The translations under genes and the position numbers were made by a program. Positions 25,134-33,187 of a DNA stretch of 40,580 bases are shown one piece after another (position 1 is the first letter of the stretch; the number at the start of each line of letters is the position of its first letter). A model generated the notes under the pieces. The model had not been told where the DNA came from and searched no databases. It saw only the letters and a list, made by a program, of their open reading frames with translations. The DNA comes from Bacteroidia bacterium (GTDB lineage Bacteria > Bacteroidota > Bacteroidia > J057), in NCBI GenBank assembly GCA_030731845.1, contig JANQTF010000262.1:1-40580 (forward strand). Direction: 5' to 3'.

Positions 25134-25745
25134 ATGTCAAAAAGACCATGGTTTCGGAATAGCAAAAAGGAGATTTGGCAACAGCTCGCCGACGAGCTGG
25201 GCGGGATCCACGAGGATGGGAGTACGATGAAGCCGGGGCTGGTGAGGGCCTGGCACATGGACTGGGAGGTGGTGCTGGATACCTACACGGTGTCGAACGG
25301 AAAATCGAGCACGACTTTCACGCGGCTGCGCGCACCGTATGTGAACCGTGATGATTTTGTGTTTCGGATCTTTCGGCGGAATGTGTTTACGGACATAGGG
25401 AAGACCTTTGGGATGCAGGATGTGGAGGTGGGCTATCCGGAGTTTGACCGTGATTTTGTGATTCAGGGAAACGATGAACGCAAGCTCAAGATGATGTTTG
25501 AGCACGGCGGGATTCGGGAGCTGATTTCGTTTCAGTCGAAGATTGATCTCAAGATCCGGGAGGATGAGGAGCAATTGTTTCAGCCGAAGTTTCCGCCGGA
25601 TGTGAATGAGCTGTATTATCAAACGCTGGGGGTGCTCACGGATCTGCGGCAGTTGATGGATCTCTACGAGTTGTTTGCGATCACGCTGGATCACCTCTGC
25701 GAGATTGGGACTGCCTATGAGGATGATCCGGGAGAGGGGTGGTGA
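25134..25745 (+). CDS. Conserved-looking hypothetical protein
   Basis: The 203-residue soluble protein has no signal peptide or membrane helix. It is rich in aromatic and charged residues: an N-terminal helical stretch (KKEIWQQLADELGG), then a beta-rich middle (WEVVLDTYTVSNGKSSTTFTR, DDFVFRIFRRNVF), then the acidic helix-rich end (ELYYQTLGVLTDLRQLMDLYELF). The middle alternation of strands with a Y-P-E-F-D-R-D-F-V-I-Q-G-N segment resembles DUF3137-like proteins, but I cannot confirm that. Its 3' end overlaps the convergent ATPase gene by 31 bp. Function unknown. Confidence 0.75.
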   Translation: MSKRPWFRNSKKEIWQQLADELGGIHEDGSTMKPGLVRAWHMDWEVVLDTYTVSNGKSSTTFTRLRAPYVNRDDFVFRIFRRNVFTDIGKTFGMQDVEVGYPEFDRDFVIQGNDERKLKMMFEHGGIRELISFQSKIDLKIREDEEQLFQPKFPPDVNELYYQTLGVLTDLRQLMDLYELFAITLDHLCEIGTAYEDDPGEGW

Positions 25746-26965
25746 GGAGGCAGAAGTGGATTGAGGAGGAATTTCCAGGCGGGAATGACATCAATGATTT
25801 TGCCTTGCTGCTCAAACTGATCGCTTTGATCAAAGGTGATGAGGGTTGCTCTTGAGAGCTGAAAGTGGTTCATGGCTTCCCAGAGCCCATCGAGTTCGCG
25901 GGAGAGGTTCTCCGCACTGAGGTGGTAGCACACTTGTATGGCCCCGCGGAGAGCCCCTCGCTCAAAGACGAGGAAGTCACATTCCTTTTGCTCGCTGAAA
26001 TAGTAGATCTCTCTGTATTGGCGGCGGAGCTCCAGAAAGATCATGTTTTCAAACTTTCTGCCTCTGTCTTCTGAAAATGATGCCGAGACGGCCTCGATCA
26101 AGCCTGTGTCGATTGCATAAACTTTGCGAGGGTTGACTTGCTGCTTGCGGAGAGAATAGCTGAAGCGAGGAAGGAGAAATAGGAGCCAACTCTGCTCTAG
26201 GTGGGAGAGGTACTCCAGCATGGTGCTGGTGGAGCTAATGGCAAAAGAGCTGGTTAACTTATTGGCGGTGACGGGTTTTCCGATATTGGACACGAGGAAG
26301 AGGGCCAATTGGCGCAGGGTTCTGATGTCTCTGACGCTATATCGCACGGCGATGTCCCGAATGAGGATGTCATCAAACAATTGTCGGAGCTGCTCCGGGT
26401 CTGGATTGTCAACGAATCCGGGGAAGCCCCCTGTGTGTAAATAGGTTTCCAGGCTGTCTGCGGATGCTGTAACGGAGGTGAAATCGCAGAATTCGCGGTA
26501 TGAAAACGGAAATAATTCGTGGGTGAGATGCCGTCCGGTGAGCTTGGTTCCGAGCTCTTTGCTGAGGAGGGATGCATTTGAGCCTGTGATGAAGAGCTGC
26601 TTTCCTTCATCAATTTTTTGCCTCACATAGCGCTCCCATTGTGGAATCACCTGGATCTCATCGAAAAAAATAGCGCTTGATTCGCTCTGAGAGATGATCT
26701 CGTCCAGGCGGAAAAAGTCGTCAAACTCGAAGTTGTAGAGTCTTGGGTCCTCAAAGTTGAGAAAAAAGCCTGTGGGATACCGATCCTTGATGAGCTGCAA
26801 TAGCAAGGTGCTCTTCCCACTGCGGCGGATGCCAGAGATGATCTGGGCATGGGTAGGTGTAAAGGTAAGCCCTGTGAGAATCTCGCGTTCCAGACCAGCG
26901 TCTCGCCCCAGCAACGTTACGCGTTGCGCGTTTACAATCTGCCGGAAAGTATCCTTCGTGATCAT
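25715..26965 (-). CDS. Second AAA (AAA_14) / DUF4143 ATPase
   Basis: The 416-residue protein has Walker A GIRRSGKS (45-52) and Walker B AIFFDEIQVI (Asp102-Glu103). A GSNASLLSKELGTKLTGR sensor segment, the HTGGFPGF motif and a DUF4143 C-terminal domain follow. Unlike the ATPase at 2143-3333, the nuclease-like end reads ECDFLVFERGALRGAIQVCY, so the ExK part of the PD-(D/E)XK motif has become QVC. This subfamily variant should lack nuclease chemistry. The two ATPases are distant relatives, not recent duplicates. A dyad operator-like site lies 56 bp upstream. An inverted repeat CCTTCGT/ACGAAGG (26953-26959, 26981-26987) brackets the start codon and could form a weak transcript hairpin. Confidence 0.9.
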   Translation of the reverse strand: MITKDTFRQIVNAQRVTLLGRDAGLEREILTGLTFTPTHAQIISGIRRSGKSTLLLQLIKDRYPTGFFLNFEDPRLYNFEFDDFFRLDEIISQSESSAIFFDEIQVIPQWERYVRQKIDEGKQLFITGSNASLLSKELGTKLTGRHLTHELFPFSYREFCDFTSVTASADSLETYLHTGGFPGFVDNPDPEQLRQLFDDILIRDIAVRYSVRDIRTLRQLALFLVSNIGKPVTANKLTSSFAISSTSTMLEYLSHLEQSWLLFLLPRFSYSLRKQQVNPRKVYAIDTGLIEAVSASFSEDRGRKFENMIFLELRRQYREIYYFSEQKECDFLVFERGALRGAIQVCYHLSAENLSRELDGLWEAMNHFQLSRATLITFDQSDQFEQQGKIIDVIPAWKFLLNPLLPPHHPSPGSSS

Positions 26966-26997
26966 CGTGAAGTCTTTGATACGAAGGTAAAATCTTA

Positions 26998-27035
26998 TTC
27001 GATAGGATCAAACAAGGTTGTTCGATACTATCGAA
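26998..27035 (-). promoter_or_regulatory. Dyad TTCGATA-C-TATCGAA plus extra half-site
   Basis: A perfect inverted repeat TTCGATACTATCGAA (27021-27035) has an additional copy of TTCGATA at 26998-27004, 23 bp to its left. It lies between the permease stop and the second DUF4143 ATPase start, in that gene's expected promoter region. The spacing of about two helical turns between like half-sites suits cooperative repressor binding. It differs in sequence from the palindrome in front of the first ATPase. Confidence 0.55.
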
Positions 27036-27057
27036 AACTATTGCAAGTGGCTGTATA

Positions 27058-28491
27058 TCAAGATGCTGTGCTCGATTCTATGCGCTTGTGGCGGCTTCCC
27101 CACCAAAAGAGGCCCACGCCGATGAGGGCATTGGCGGCGAAGACGCCGCCTACGCTGAGGTAGAAATAGGTCTTGTCTTCGATGTCCTCGCCTGGAATGA
27201 AGGCAAATACGAGTGCTATGCCAATGACGAGCAGCCCCATGCTGCCCACGATGGTGGTGCCAATCTTGCCGCCTGGAATCCGGAAGCCAGTCTCGGGATG
27301 GTCTTGCCGCCGGAGCTTAATGAGGCTGGCGAAGAGATAGAGGTAGGGAATAAAAAAGACGGTGATCTCCAGGCTCACGAAGATGTTGTAGGCTTCTTCG
27401 GCTTTGTCGCCAAGGCTGCCCATGATGATGAAGCCGATGGTGAGGACTGTGATCACGATCAAGGCGACATAGGGCGTCTTGAAGCGTGGATGAAGCCGGG
27501 CGAAGGAGGCGGGCAAATAGGAGTCGATGCCGATGACGAAGGGCAGCCTCGAGGAGGCCGCGAGCCATGAACTGACGCCGCCTACGCCTGAGATGACGAG
27601 CCCAACGAGGATGATGGAAGCCGAAATGCTGCCCAGCGTGGAGCCCAATAGCCTGGACCCGGCTACGGAGATGCTTTGTGCTACGCCTTGCAGCCCGCTG
27701 AGTTCTTCGGCGGGCATGATCACGAGGATGCAAACGGAGATGAGCAGGTAGGTGAGGGTCATGGTGGATGCTGAGGCAAACAGCGCTCTGGGGATGTTGC
27801 GCTTGGGCTGATGAATCTCGTCGCTCATGAGCGAGGGCGCCTCAAAGCCCGCGAAGGAATAGATGAGCACAGAAATGAGAACAATGTCTTGCAGGCTGTT
27901 GATCTGCGGGGTCATGGTGGTGAGGCTGAATGTGGTGGCGGAGCCTACTGTGAGCCATGTGCCAAACCCTAACACGATGATGACGGCAGCAGGTAGCCAA
28001 AAGCCGGTGACTGCGCCGATGTTGTGGAAATATTTGGCAATATCGAGCCCCACAAGGTTGAGGATGCAGACGGCCAGGAGAAACCCGATGGAGATGCTGG
28101 CGAGAAAGAGTTGGTTGTCGGCGAGAATGGCGGTGCCGGGGAAGATGTGGGCGGAGTTGCTGGCGACAAACAGCAGGGCTGCGGGAAAGTACACGAGGTT
28201 GGAGGTCCAATAGAACCATGCGGCGAGATAGCCGTGAAAATCGCCAAATGCTTTTTTGGTCCATACGTAGATGCCTCCCTCCTCGGGATAGCGGTCGCTA
28301 AGCTCCGAGACTGCCGCGCCCATTGGGATCATGTAGAGCACAAAACCGAGCACCCACATCAGCACAATGGCAGCGCCCATCTGCGTGGCCATGGCGGAGG
28401 TACGGATCGCTGCGACGAGGATGATGTAGAACAAGAAGAGGTCGCGAAAGCCCATCACTTTGCGCAGACCAGTATGTTGGGATGTGTCCAT
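27058..28491 (-). CDS. APC superfamily amino acid permease
   Basis: The 477-residue product has about 12 membrane helices. The N-terminal signature is GFRDLFLFYIILVAAIRTSAMATQ. The motif AAVSELSDRYPEEGGIYVWTKKAFGDFHGYLAAWFYW is diagnostic for APC transporters of the glutamate/GABA antiporter and YfnA-like groups. The start at 28491 (MDTSQHTGLRKV) is used. The frame stays open to 28734, but that extra 81 residues is translated intergenic repeat sequence, basic and without a predicted fold. It imports or exchanges amino acids or amines; substrate unknown. It may be followed in transcription by the ATPase gene 92 bp downstream. Confidence 0.92.
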   Translation of the reverse strand: MDTSQHTGLRKVMGFRDLFLFYIILVAAIRTSAMATQMGAAIVLMWVLGFVLYMIPMGAAVSELSDRYPEEGGIYVWTKKAFGDFHGYLAAWFYWTSNLVYFPAALLFVASNSAHIFPGTAILADNQLFLASISIGFLLAVCILNLVGLDIAKYFHNIGAVTGFWLPAAVIIVLGFGTWLTVGSATTFSLTTMTPQINSLQDIVLISVLIYSFAGFEAPSLMSDEIHQPKRNIPRALFASASTMTLTYLLISVCILVIMPAEELSGLQGVAQSISVAGSRLLGSTLGSISASIILVGLVISGVGGVSSWLAASSRLPFVIGIDSYLPASFARLHPRFKTPYVALIVITVLTIGFIIMGSLGDKAEEAYNIFVSLEITVFFIPYLYLFASLIKLRRQDHPETGFRIPGGKIGTTIVGSMGLLVIGIALVFAFIPGEDIEDKTYFYLSVGGVFAANALIGVGLFWWGSRHKRIESSTAS

Positions 28492-28847
28492 CAGGAGGTG
28501 AGAGGTCAGACGGGTTACTAGAGGGTTGGAGGCGAGAAGCGAGACCGGGAGGGCGTTGATTGGGGAGGCAAGAAACGATTTTTGAGGATTTTTTTGTGCG
28601 GATTTTTTTTGGGGGCGAGACTGGGAGCGCTTGTGGAGGGGGCAGAAAGTTCCCGATTCTCCGGATTTCGCTTCGCTCAACAGGTCAGAAGTCAGGCGGG
28701 ATGCGAGAGCGCTGGCGACTTTTTGGGGGAGCAATTCTTAAGCCCCTCCTTGTGGGCTGGCCTGAAGCGCAATGGCCGAATCCCGTTTCATGTGACGAAG
28801 CGGGAATAGGTTGGGGGAGGATGTTTCTTTTCTTGGGAAGAACGCGT
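28492..28847. other. 356-bp intergenic region with degenerate repeats
   Basis: No gene is supported. It holds minus-oriented copies of an intergenic repeat with the core TCTCGCATC..CCTGAC (clearest at 28691-28708, plus a degenerate copy around 28501-28550). It also holds the 17-mer GTGGAGGGGGCAGAAAG at 28633-28649, which recurs at 31327-31343. A T8G5 run lies near 28607. The region separates two minus-strand genes and should contain the permease promoter; no clear box was found. Confidence 0.5.
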
Positions 28848-29615
28848 TTACGCGGGAAAAACGATTCTTGCCTTGAGACCATTACCTGGTGAGGACTCGT
28901 AGTCCCATTTGCCACCGAGGATCTTGAGGCGACTTTCTATATTGCTCATTCCCAGGCCTTTGCCTTGGGCGAGGTGGCTCTGGTCAACGCCTTTCCCATC
29001 ATCTTTATAGAAAAAGCATAAGCCTTGTTCGGTATGGGAAAAATGGATCATGATGTTGGGCGCCTGACCATGGAGCGTGGAGTTTTTGCTGAGTTCTTGA
29101 AAGATGCGAAACAGATTGAGCTCTTTCATTTTGTCCTGCACGAGCACTTGCAAGTCATCGAGCTGAAGATCGAAGGTGACGAGTCCTGAGCTTTGGTAGC
29201 CTTCGGCAAGTTCCTGTAGGGCGACTTGGAGACCAAATTTCTGGAGGGTAGGCGGCAGCAATTCATGCGAAATGCGGCGGGTTGTATCAATGCTTGTGCT
29301 CAGGATTTCCTGGATTTCTTCCAGCACAGGCGGCTCGCTTCCGGTCTGCTCTTTTTTCAACCGCTGCATGTATAAGAACATCACATTGAGCTTGGAGCCA
29401 AGATCGTCATGAAGGTCTTTGGCGATGCGGCTTCGCTCGTCCTCCTGCGCCATGATGGTCTTTTGTAGCAGGGTTTGCTGCGCTTCCAGCTTCTGTGCCA
29501 ATAATTTGCTCTGCGCCCGCCCATAAAACAGAATGAGGGCCAGGGCCATGGAGAGCATGATCACGATGCCGGAAGCAATTAGAATAGTGATTTCCTGACT
29601 CGCGATACCTTCCAT
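28848..29615 (-). CDS. Sensor histidine kinase, HisKA_3 (NarL-partner) type
   Basis: The 255-residue protein has one N-terminal membrane helix (about 9-31) and a short coiled coil. The dimerisation box is RSRIAKDLHDDLGSKLN with phospho-acceptor His69. An HATPase_c domain follows, with N box LFRIFQELSKNSTLHG, G1 FYKDDGKGVD and G2 GKGLGMSNIESRLKILGG. It is of the DegS/LiaS/NarX class, which normally feeds a LuxR-type response regulator; none is encoded here. It has no sensor domain of its own. Its start lies inside the upstream membrane-protein gene (37-bp overlap), so that protein is the likely sensor subunit. Confidence 0.93.
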   Translation of the reverse strand: MEGIASQEITILIASGIVIMLSMALALILFYGRAQSKLLAQKLEAQQTLLQKTIMAQEDERSRIAKDLHDDLGSKLNVMFLYMQRLKKEQTGSEPPVLEEIQEILSTSIDTTRRISHELLPPTLQKFGLQVALQELAEGYQSSGLVTFDLQLDDLQVLVQDKMKELNLFRIFQELSKNSTLHGQAPNIMIHFSHTEQGLCFFYKDDGKGVDQSHLAQGKGLGMSNIESRLKILGGKWDYESSPGNGLKARIVFPA

Positions 29616-30229
29616 AAACTGATGAGAATTAAGACTTGAAACAGGACATTGAGAAAGACATTCAGGCTCCAGAAGAGGCTGCTTACCTCATATTCTAGCT
29701 CTAGCATGACATTTCCAAACATAAATACAAACAGGCTTCCAGAATAGAAAATGAGCACCGCAGCATTCATCATATTGAGTGCTCGAGACTCGTGACTCTT
29801 CTCCTTGAGCTGAAATATATAGCCCACTGCGTACCCTATGAGCAAGACCTGCACCAAGGATTTGGCGTAGGAATTATAGGTGAAAATGCTTTGCAGAAAT
29901 ACAGAATTGAGAACAATCACCCCTGATATGGTTGCCATAAAGATCCAGAATGATCTTGGGGGCCAGTTTCTGAAAATATCCATCTTCCAATACACAAGCG
30001 AGATCAGCACAAATTCCAGCAGGGTGTGGACATGCAACAAAGGGAGGTTATTGGTGTTGGGGGGGAGAAAAAAAATGATGCATTCGACTACCAAATTCCA
30101 GCCTAGGTACAGCGTCAAAAACTGAAAAGCCCCTGGCAACCGTTTCCAGTGAGTCAGTGCCAGTAATACTGAAAGGCTGATGACAACTACGATGAATCGA
30201 ATAAGGAGGGAAATAACTTCAGGGGGCAT
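29579..30229 (-). CDS. Multi-pass membrane protein, probable sensor partner of the kinase
   Basis: The 216-residue product has six or seven hydrophobic helices and almost no soluble loops. Charged and polar marks include ECIIFFLPPNTNN, WKMDIFRNWPPRSF and the basic C-terminus WKVSRVRKSLF. No known family is recognised beyond its look as a 7TM-type input module. Its last 37 bp overlap the histidine kinase gene in another frame, which argues for coupled translation and a working complex. A G9 run lies 26 bp upstream of the start codon. Confidence 0.8.
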   Translation of the reverse strand: MPPEVISLLIRFIVVVISLSVLLALTHWKRLPGAFQFLTLYLGWNLVVECIIFFLPPNTNNLPLLHVHTLLEFVLISLVYWKMDIFRNWPPRSFWIFMATISGVIVLNSVFLQSIFTYNSYAKSLVQVLLIGYAVGYIFQLKEKSHESRALNMMNAAVLIFYSGSLFVFMFGNVMLELEYEVSSLFWSLNVFLNVLFQVLILISLWKVSRVRKSLF

Positions 30230-30254
30230 AAGAAGAGAACCAAAAAAATTTTCT

Positions 30255-30263
30255 GGGGGGGGG
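30255..30263. repeat. Poly-G tract (G9)
   Basis: Nine consecutive G on plus (poly-C on the coding strand of the membrane protein gene) lie 26-34 bp before its ATG, next to A7 and T4 runs. The tract is short and on the edge of the length that shows slippage, but it sits in the promoter or leader of the gene. Confidence 0.6.
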
Positions 30264-30450
30264 ATATAGGCTCAGTTTTCCACGGTTGAGCGCCAAATTG
30301 TTCCCAAAAGATAAAGAGGTCGCACAAAGCCATGGTATGAATGATGGCAAAGGTACGAGCCTTTTGTTCATCTTCATGGTCCCTGGCAATATGCGACCTC
30401 TCAGCTGAAATTTCTAGGAGAAATCAGCGGCGAACGGCGGCTTATAGGGA

Positions 30451-31170
30451 TCAGATCTCCGGGCATGGATGCCCCTCTACATCGCATGGTTGAAACGATG
30501 CAGCGGGCTCCTGCCCAACGGTGCAGTCTTGTTCACAAACCAGAAAGTGAATATCATTGGCAAAATTGGCTCTTTGAAGTGCCAGGTATGATTCTGCCCC
30601 CCCATTCTTTGCTGCTTCCAGGCTTGGCGTCATATTTGCACGCCCAAACCAATAGCCTTTGACTCCTTCCAAATCGCTGAGCTTGGGCAAGGGGGATCCT
30701 TTAAGTGCATCAAATTTCGGGCAAAAATTGGGGCAAGGCTGTGTGAAGTTGAAGTATCTGTAGCTATTGCTTGCTGGGATATATATAGAAAAGATCAAAT
30801 CGAAGGAACTAGTCTCTGCCAGGTAGCCAAACATGGCAAAAATGTCGTGGGTATTCTGCACATCATGATCATTGAATAGATCGAGGATATCTCCGTGATT
30901 GAGATTAAAGGCATTCGCAAACTCTTTGGTTGGGTTGCTTGATACCTGCTCTTGGAAGGCCGCGACACGGGTATGGGCTGCCTCAGCACTTATCTCGGAG
31001 GGGAGTAGATCAGACGTCTCCAACATATCCAACGATCGTGTGGCTTGCTCAGCCTGACTGAGAGAATCAGAAGCCTCTGATGCTTGATTTCCAGATGGCT
31101 GGGTCGTACAGGACATCAGGCACAACATCAACACAAGGAGGGTTGGGAGGGAGAAATGGATCAGTTTCAT
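30451..31170 (-). CDS. Predicted lipoprotein of unknown function
   Basis: The 239-residue product has a signal peptide with lipobox LMSC (Cys21). A Ser/Gln/Glu-rich linker (about 23-60) follows, then a folded domain. Near the end are six Cys in CPNFC, C-x3-C (CEQDC) and CDVEGHPC, which suggests three disulfides in the periplasm. The segment FDLIFSIYIPASNSYRYFNF looks like core beta strands. No family recognised. A G12 tract lies about 110 bp upstream. The gene is flanked by intergenic regions of about 220 and 255 bp, so it is probably monocistronic. Confidence 0.75.
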   Translation of the reverse strand: MKLIHFSLPTLLVLMLCLMSCTTQPSGNQASEASDSLSQAEQATRSLDMLETSDLLPSEISAEAAHTRVAAFQEQVSSNPTKEFANAFNLNHGDILDLFNDHDVQNTHDIFAMFGYLAETSSFDLIFSIYIPASNSYRYFNFTQPCPNFCPKFDALKGSPLPKLSDLEGVKGYWFGRANMTPSLEAAKNGGAESYLALQRANFANDIHFLVCEQDCTVGQEPAASFQPCDVEGHPCPEI

Positions 31171-31279
31171 AATGGGGGAAATTGAGTTTTTAACGAGGAG
31201 TAGGAAAATAAGGCAGACAAATCATTCCGAATATTATAAACATACAATAACTGGGATGAAATGCAAAAAGGAATCATTT

Positions 31280-31291
31280 GGGGGGGGGGGG
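31280..31291. repeat. Poly-G tract (G12)
   Basis: Twelve consecutive G on plus, about 110 bp upstream of the lipoprotein start at 31170 and 134 bp downstream of the DinB-like stop. It is long enough to be prone to slipped-strand length change. Confidence 0.75.
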
Positions 31292-31326
31292 AGAGGGCAG
31301 GTGTCAGATCGGGTGCGAGCACGTTG

Positions 31327-31402
31327 GTGGAGGGGGCAGAAAGCCAGACAAGAAATGAGGCGCAGCCGATCCAGTCTCACGGTCTCGCCTCTCTTGCCTG
31401 AC
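31327..31402 (+). repeat. Intergenic repeat copy (17-mer plus TCTCGC..CCTGAC core)
   Basis: The 17-mer GTGGAGGGGGCAGAAAG (31327-31343, also at 28633-28649) is followed by the core TCTCGCCTC then CCTGAC at 31383-31402. Related cores occur at 28691-28708 (minus) and 38967-38986 (plus), all between genes. Confidence 0.5.
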
Positions 31403-31425
31403 CCCTCTCATCTGACCCCGACTCC

Positions 31426-31881
31426 TCAAATTGCTCTCTTCATCGCCATCACATAGCCCAGGTGCATACTTTCGTGGAGATTGTTGAACATGATGGCATC
31501 CTCGATGCTGCTGAGCTTCACCCCATAGCTCGTCGTGTAGTCTTTGTATTCTGTGAAAATTCCTTGCTCGTAATCCTCAGAGGCCCATTCTACCGAAGAA
31601 ATCAGCAACTCTTGAAGGGAATCGAAATCGTCTTGCGAGATTGCATCTTCGGGTTTGGTGCCTTTGCGGAATCTGGCGATGAAGGAATCGTCGATGCGAC
31701 ACTCATTCCCACTCATGCCATAGAGAAGCAGTTGCTGGGTGACCAGCACGTGGGCGAGGTTCCAGGCTATGCTGTTGTTGAATCCATGTGGAATCGCATT
31801 GAGCGCTTCCAGGGATAGAGATTCGGTGGCCGCGAGCAGGTTTTTGCGGGTGGCTAATTGGTAGGAAAAGTGACGATTCAT
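31426..31881 (-). CDS. DinB-like (DinB_2/YfiT) four-helix metalloprotein
   Basis: The 151-residue protein fits the DinB superfamily four-helix bundle. It starts with YQLATRKNLLAATESLSLEALN. The first metal-ligand His lies in SIAWNLAHVLVTQQLLLYGMSG, and two further His lie in NNLHESMHLGYVMAMKRAI near the C-terminus. These three His match the metal triad of the family. Members include thiol-dependent transferases such as bacillithiol S-transferase; the substrate here is unknown. The gene sits alone, 88 bp downstream of the thiolase gene. Confidence 0.88.
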   Translation of the reverse strand: MNRHFSYQLATRKNLLAATESLSLEALNAIPHGFNNSIAWNLAHVLVTQQLLLYGMSGNECRIDDSFIARFRKGTKPEDAISQDDFDSLQELLISSVEWASEDYEQGIFTEYKDYTTSYGVKLSSIEDAIMFNNLHESMHLGYVMAMKRAI

Positions 31882-31969
31882 AGCAAAAAAAAAGAAAGAA
31901 AACAGGATTGTTGGACAAGATACACGGTTAAGGGATGAGATAAAGAGTGGATTCAGGCACCATATGAAA

Positions 31970-33187
31970 TTACACCCGCTCCAAAATGGTGGCGTAGCCT
32001 TGTCCCACCCCGATGCACATGGTCACGAGGGCATAGCGTTTCTGCTGCCGCTGCAAGGCCAGCGCCGCACTGTGAATGATCCGGGTGCCCGACACCCCAA
32101 GCGGATGCCCGATGGCGATGGCACCACCATTGGGATTGATGCGGGGATCTTGGTCTGCGAGGCCCCAGGCGCGCATGCAGGCGAGTGCCTGCGCCGCAAA
32201 AGCTTCATTCAGCTCGATGATGTCCATGTCGGCCATGGTGAGGCCAGCTTGGTGAAGGGCTTTGTTGGAGGCAGTCACCGGACCTATGCCCATGATGCGG
32301 GGCTCCACACCCGTGACAGCCGAGGTGATGATTCGGGCGAGTGGCTTCAGGTCATATTGCGCCACCGCCTCGCCCGAGGCGATGAGCGACATGGCAGCGC
32401 CATCATTCAATCCTGAAGAATTGCCTGCGGTCACGGTGCCACCCTGCTCCAGTTTTTTGAAGGCCGGGCGCAGCTTGGCCAGTCCTTCGGCGGAGGTAAA
32501 TGGTTTGATAAATTCGTCTTGATCCACCACGATCGGATCTCCCTTTCTCTGGGGAATATGAACAGGAACAATCTCCTGAGCGAGCAGGCTGCTTTGCTGC
32601 GCTGCGCTAGCCTTTTGTTGCGACCACAGCGCAAACGCATCCTGATCTTCACGGCTGATCTGATACAGCTCTGCCAGGTTTTCGGCTGTTTGCCCCATTC
32701 CCTCGATACCGTAGAGAGCCTCCATTTTGGGGTTCACGAATCTCCAGCCAAAGCTGCTGTCGTGCATCTCTGCATCGCGCCCAAATGGCTGAGATGCCTT
32801 GGAGATGACCCAAGGGCCGCGGGTCATGTGCTCCACGCCTCCGGCGAGGTAGAGATGGCCATCGCCAGCTTGTATGGCTCTGCGGGCGTGATTCACTGCC
32901 GCCATGCCCGAAGCACAGAGCCGGTTGACCGTTTCTCCTGGCACAGACCAGGGCAAACCAGCGAGCAACGCGCACATTCTCGCCACATTGCGATTGTCTT
33001 CTCCCGCCTGATTTGCGCAGCCCATGATCACATCTTCATAAGCCTCAGCAGGAATGTTGGGATGGCGCGCCACAAGCTCACGAATCGGAATTGCCCCCAA
33101 ATCGTCGGTGCGAACCTGGGCCAGAGACCCGCCAAAGTTGCCAATTGCCGTGCGGGCAGCGTCTATCAAATATGCTTCCTGAGCCAT
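31970..33187 (-). CDS. Thiolase, PcaF/PaaJ-like acetyl-CoA acyltransferase
   Basis: The 405-residue protein is a complete thiolase. Cys91 (NRLCASGM) is the acyl-bound nucleophile, and His361 (AIGHPLGVSG) with Cys391 (MCIGVGQG) activates the substrate. NEAFAAQ and NPNGGAIAIG are also present. The stretch FGWRFVNPKMEALYGIEGMGQTAENLAE is closer to 3-oxoadipyl-CoA / 3-oxo-5,6-dehydrosuberyl-CoA thiolases (PcaF, PaaJ) as I remember them than to FadA. An aromatic-degradation role is therefore plausible, although fatty-acid beta-oxidation cannot be excluded. No other aromatic or beta-oxidation gene is nearby. Confidence 0.92.
   Translation of the reverse strand: MAQEAYLIDAARTAIGNFGGSLAQVRTDDLGAIPIRELVARHPNIPAEAYEDVIMGCANQAGEDNRNVARMCALLAGLPWSVPGETVNRLCASGMAAVNHARRAIQAGDGHLYLAGGVEHMTRGPWVISKASQPFGRDAEMHDSSFGWRFVNPKMEALYGIEGMGQTAENLAELYQISREDQDAFALWSQQKASAAQQSSLLAQEIVPVHIPQRKGDPIVVDQDEFIKPFTSAEGLAKLRPAFKKLEQGGTVTAGNSSGLNDGAAMSLIASGEAVAQYDLKPLARIITSAVTGVEPRIMGIGPVTASNKALHQAGLTMADMDIIELNEAFAAQALACMRAWGLADQDPRINPNGGAIAIGHPLGVSGTRIIHSAALALQRQQKRYALVTMCIGVGQGYATILERV

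Noticed and set aside
28492-28734. N-terminal 81-residue extension of the APC permease
   Set aside because: It is translated intergenic repeat sequence (basic, Ser/Leu-rich); the true APC N-terminus starts at MDTSQHTG.
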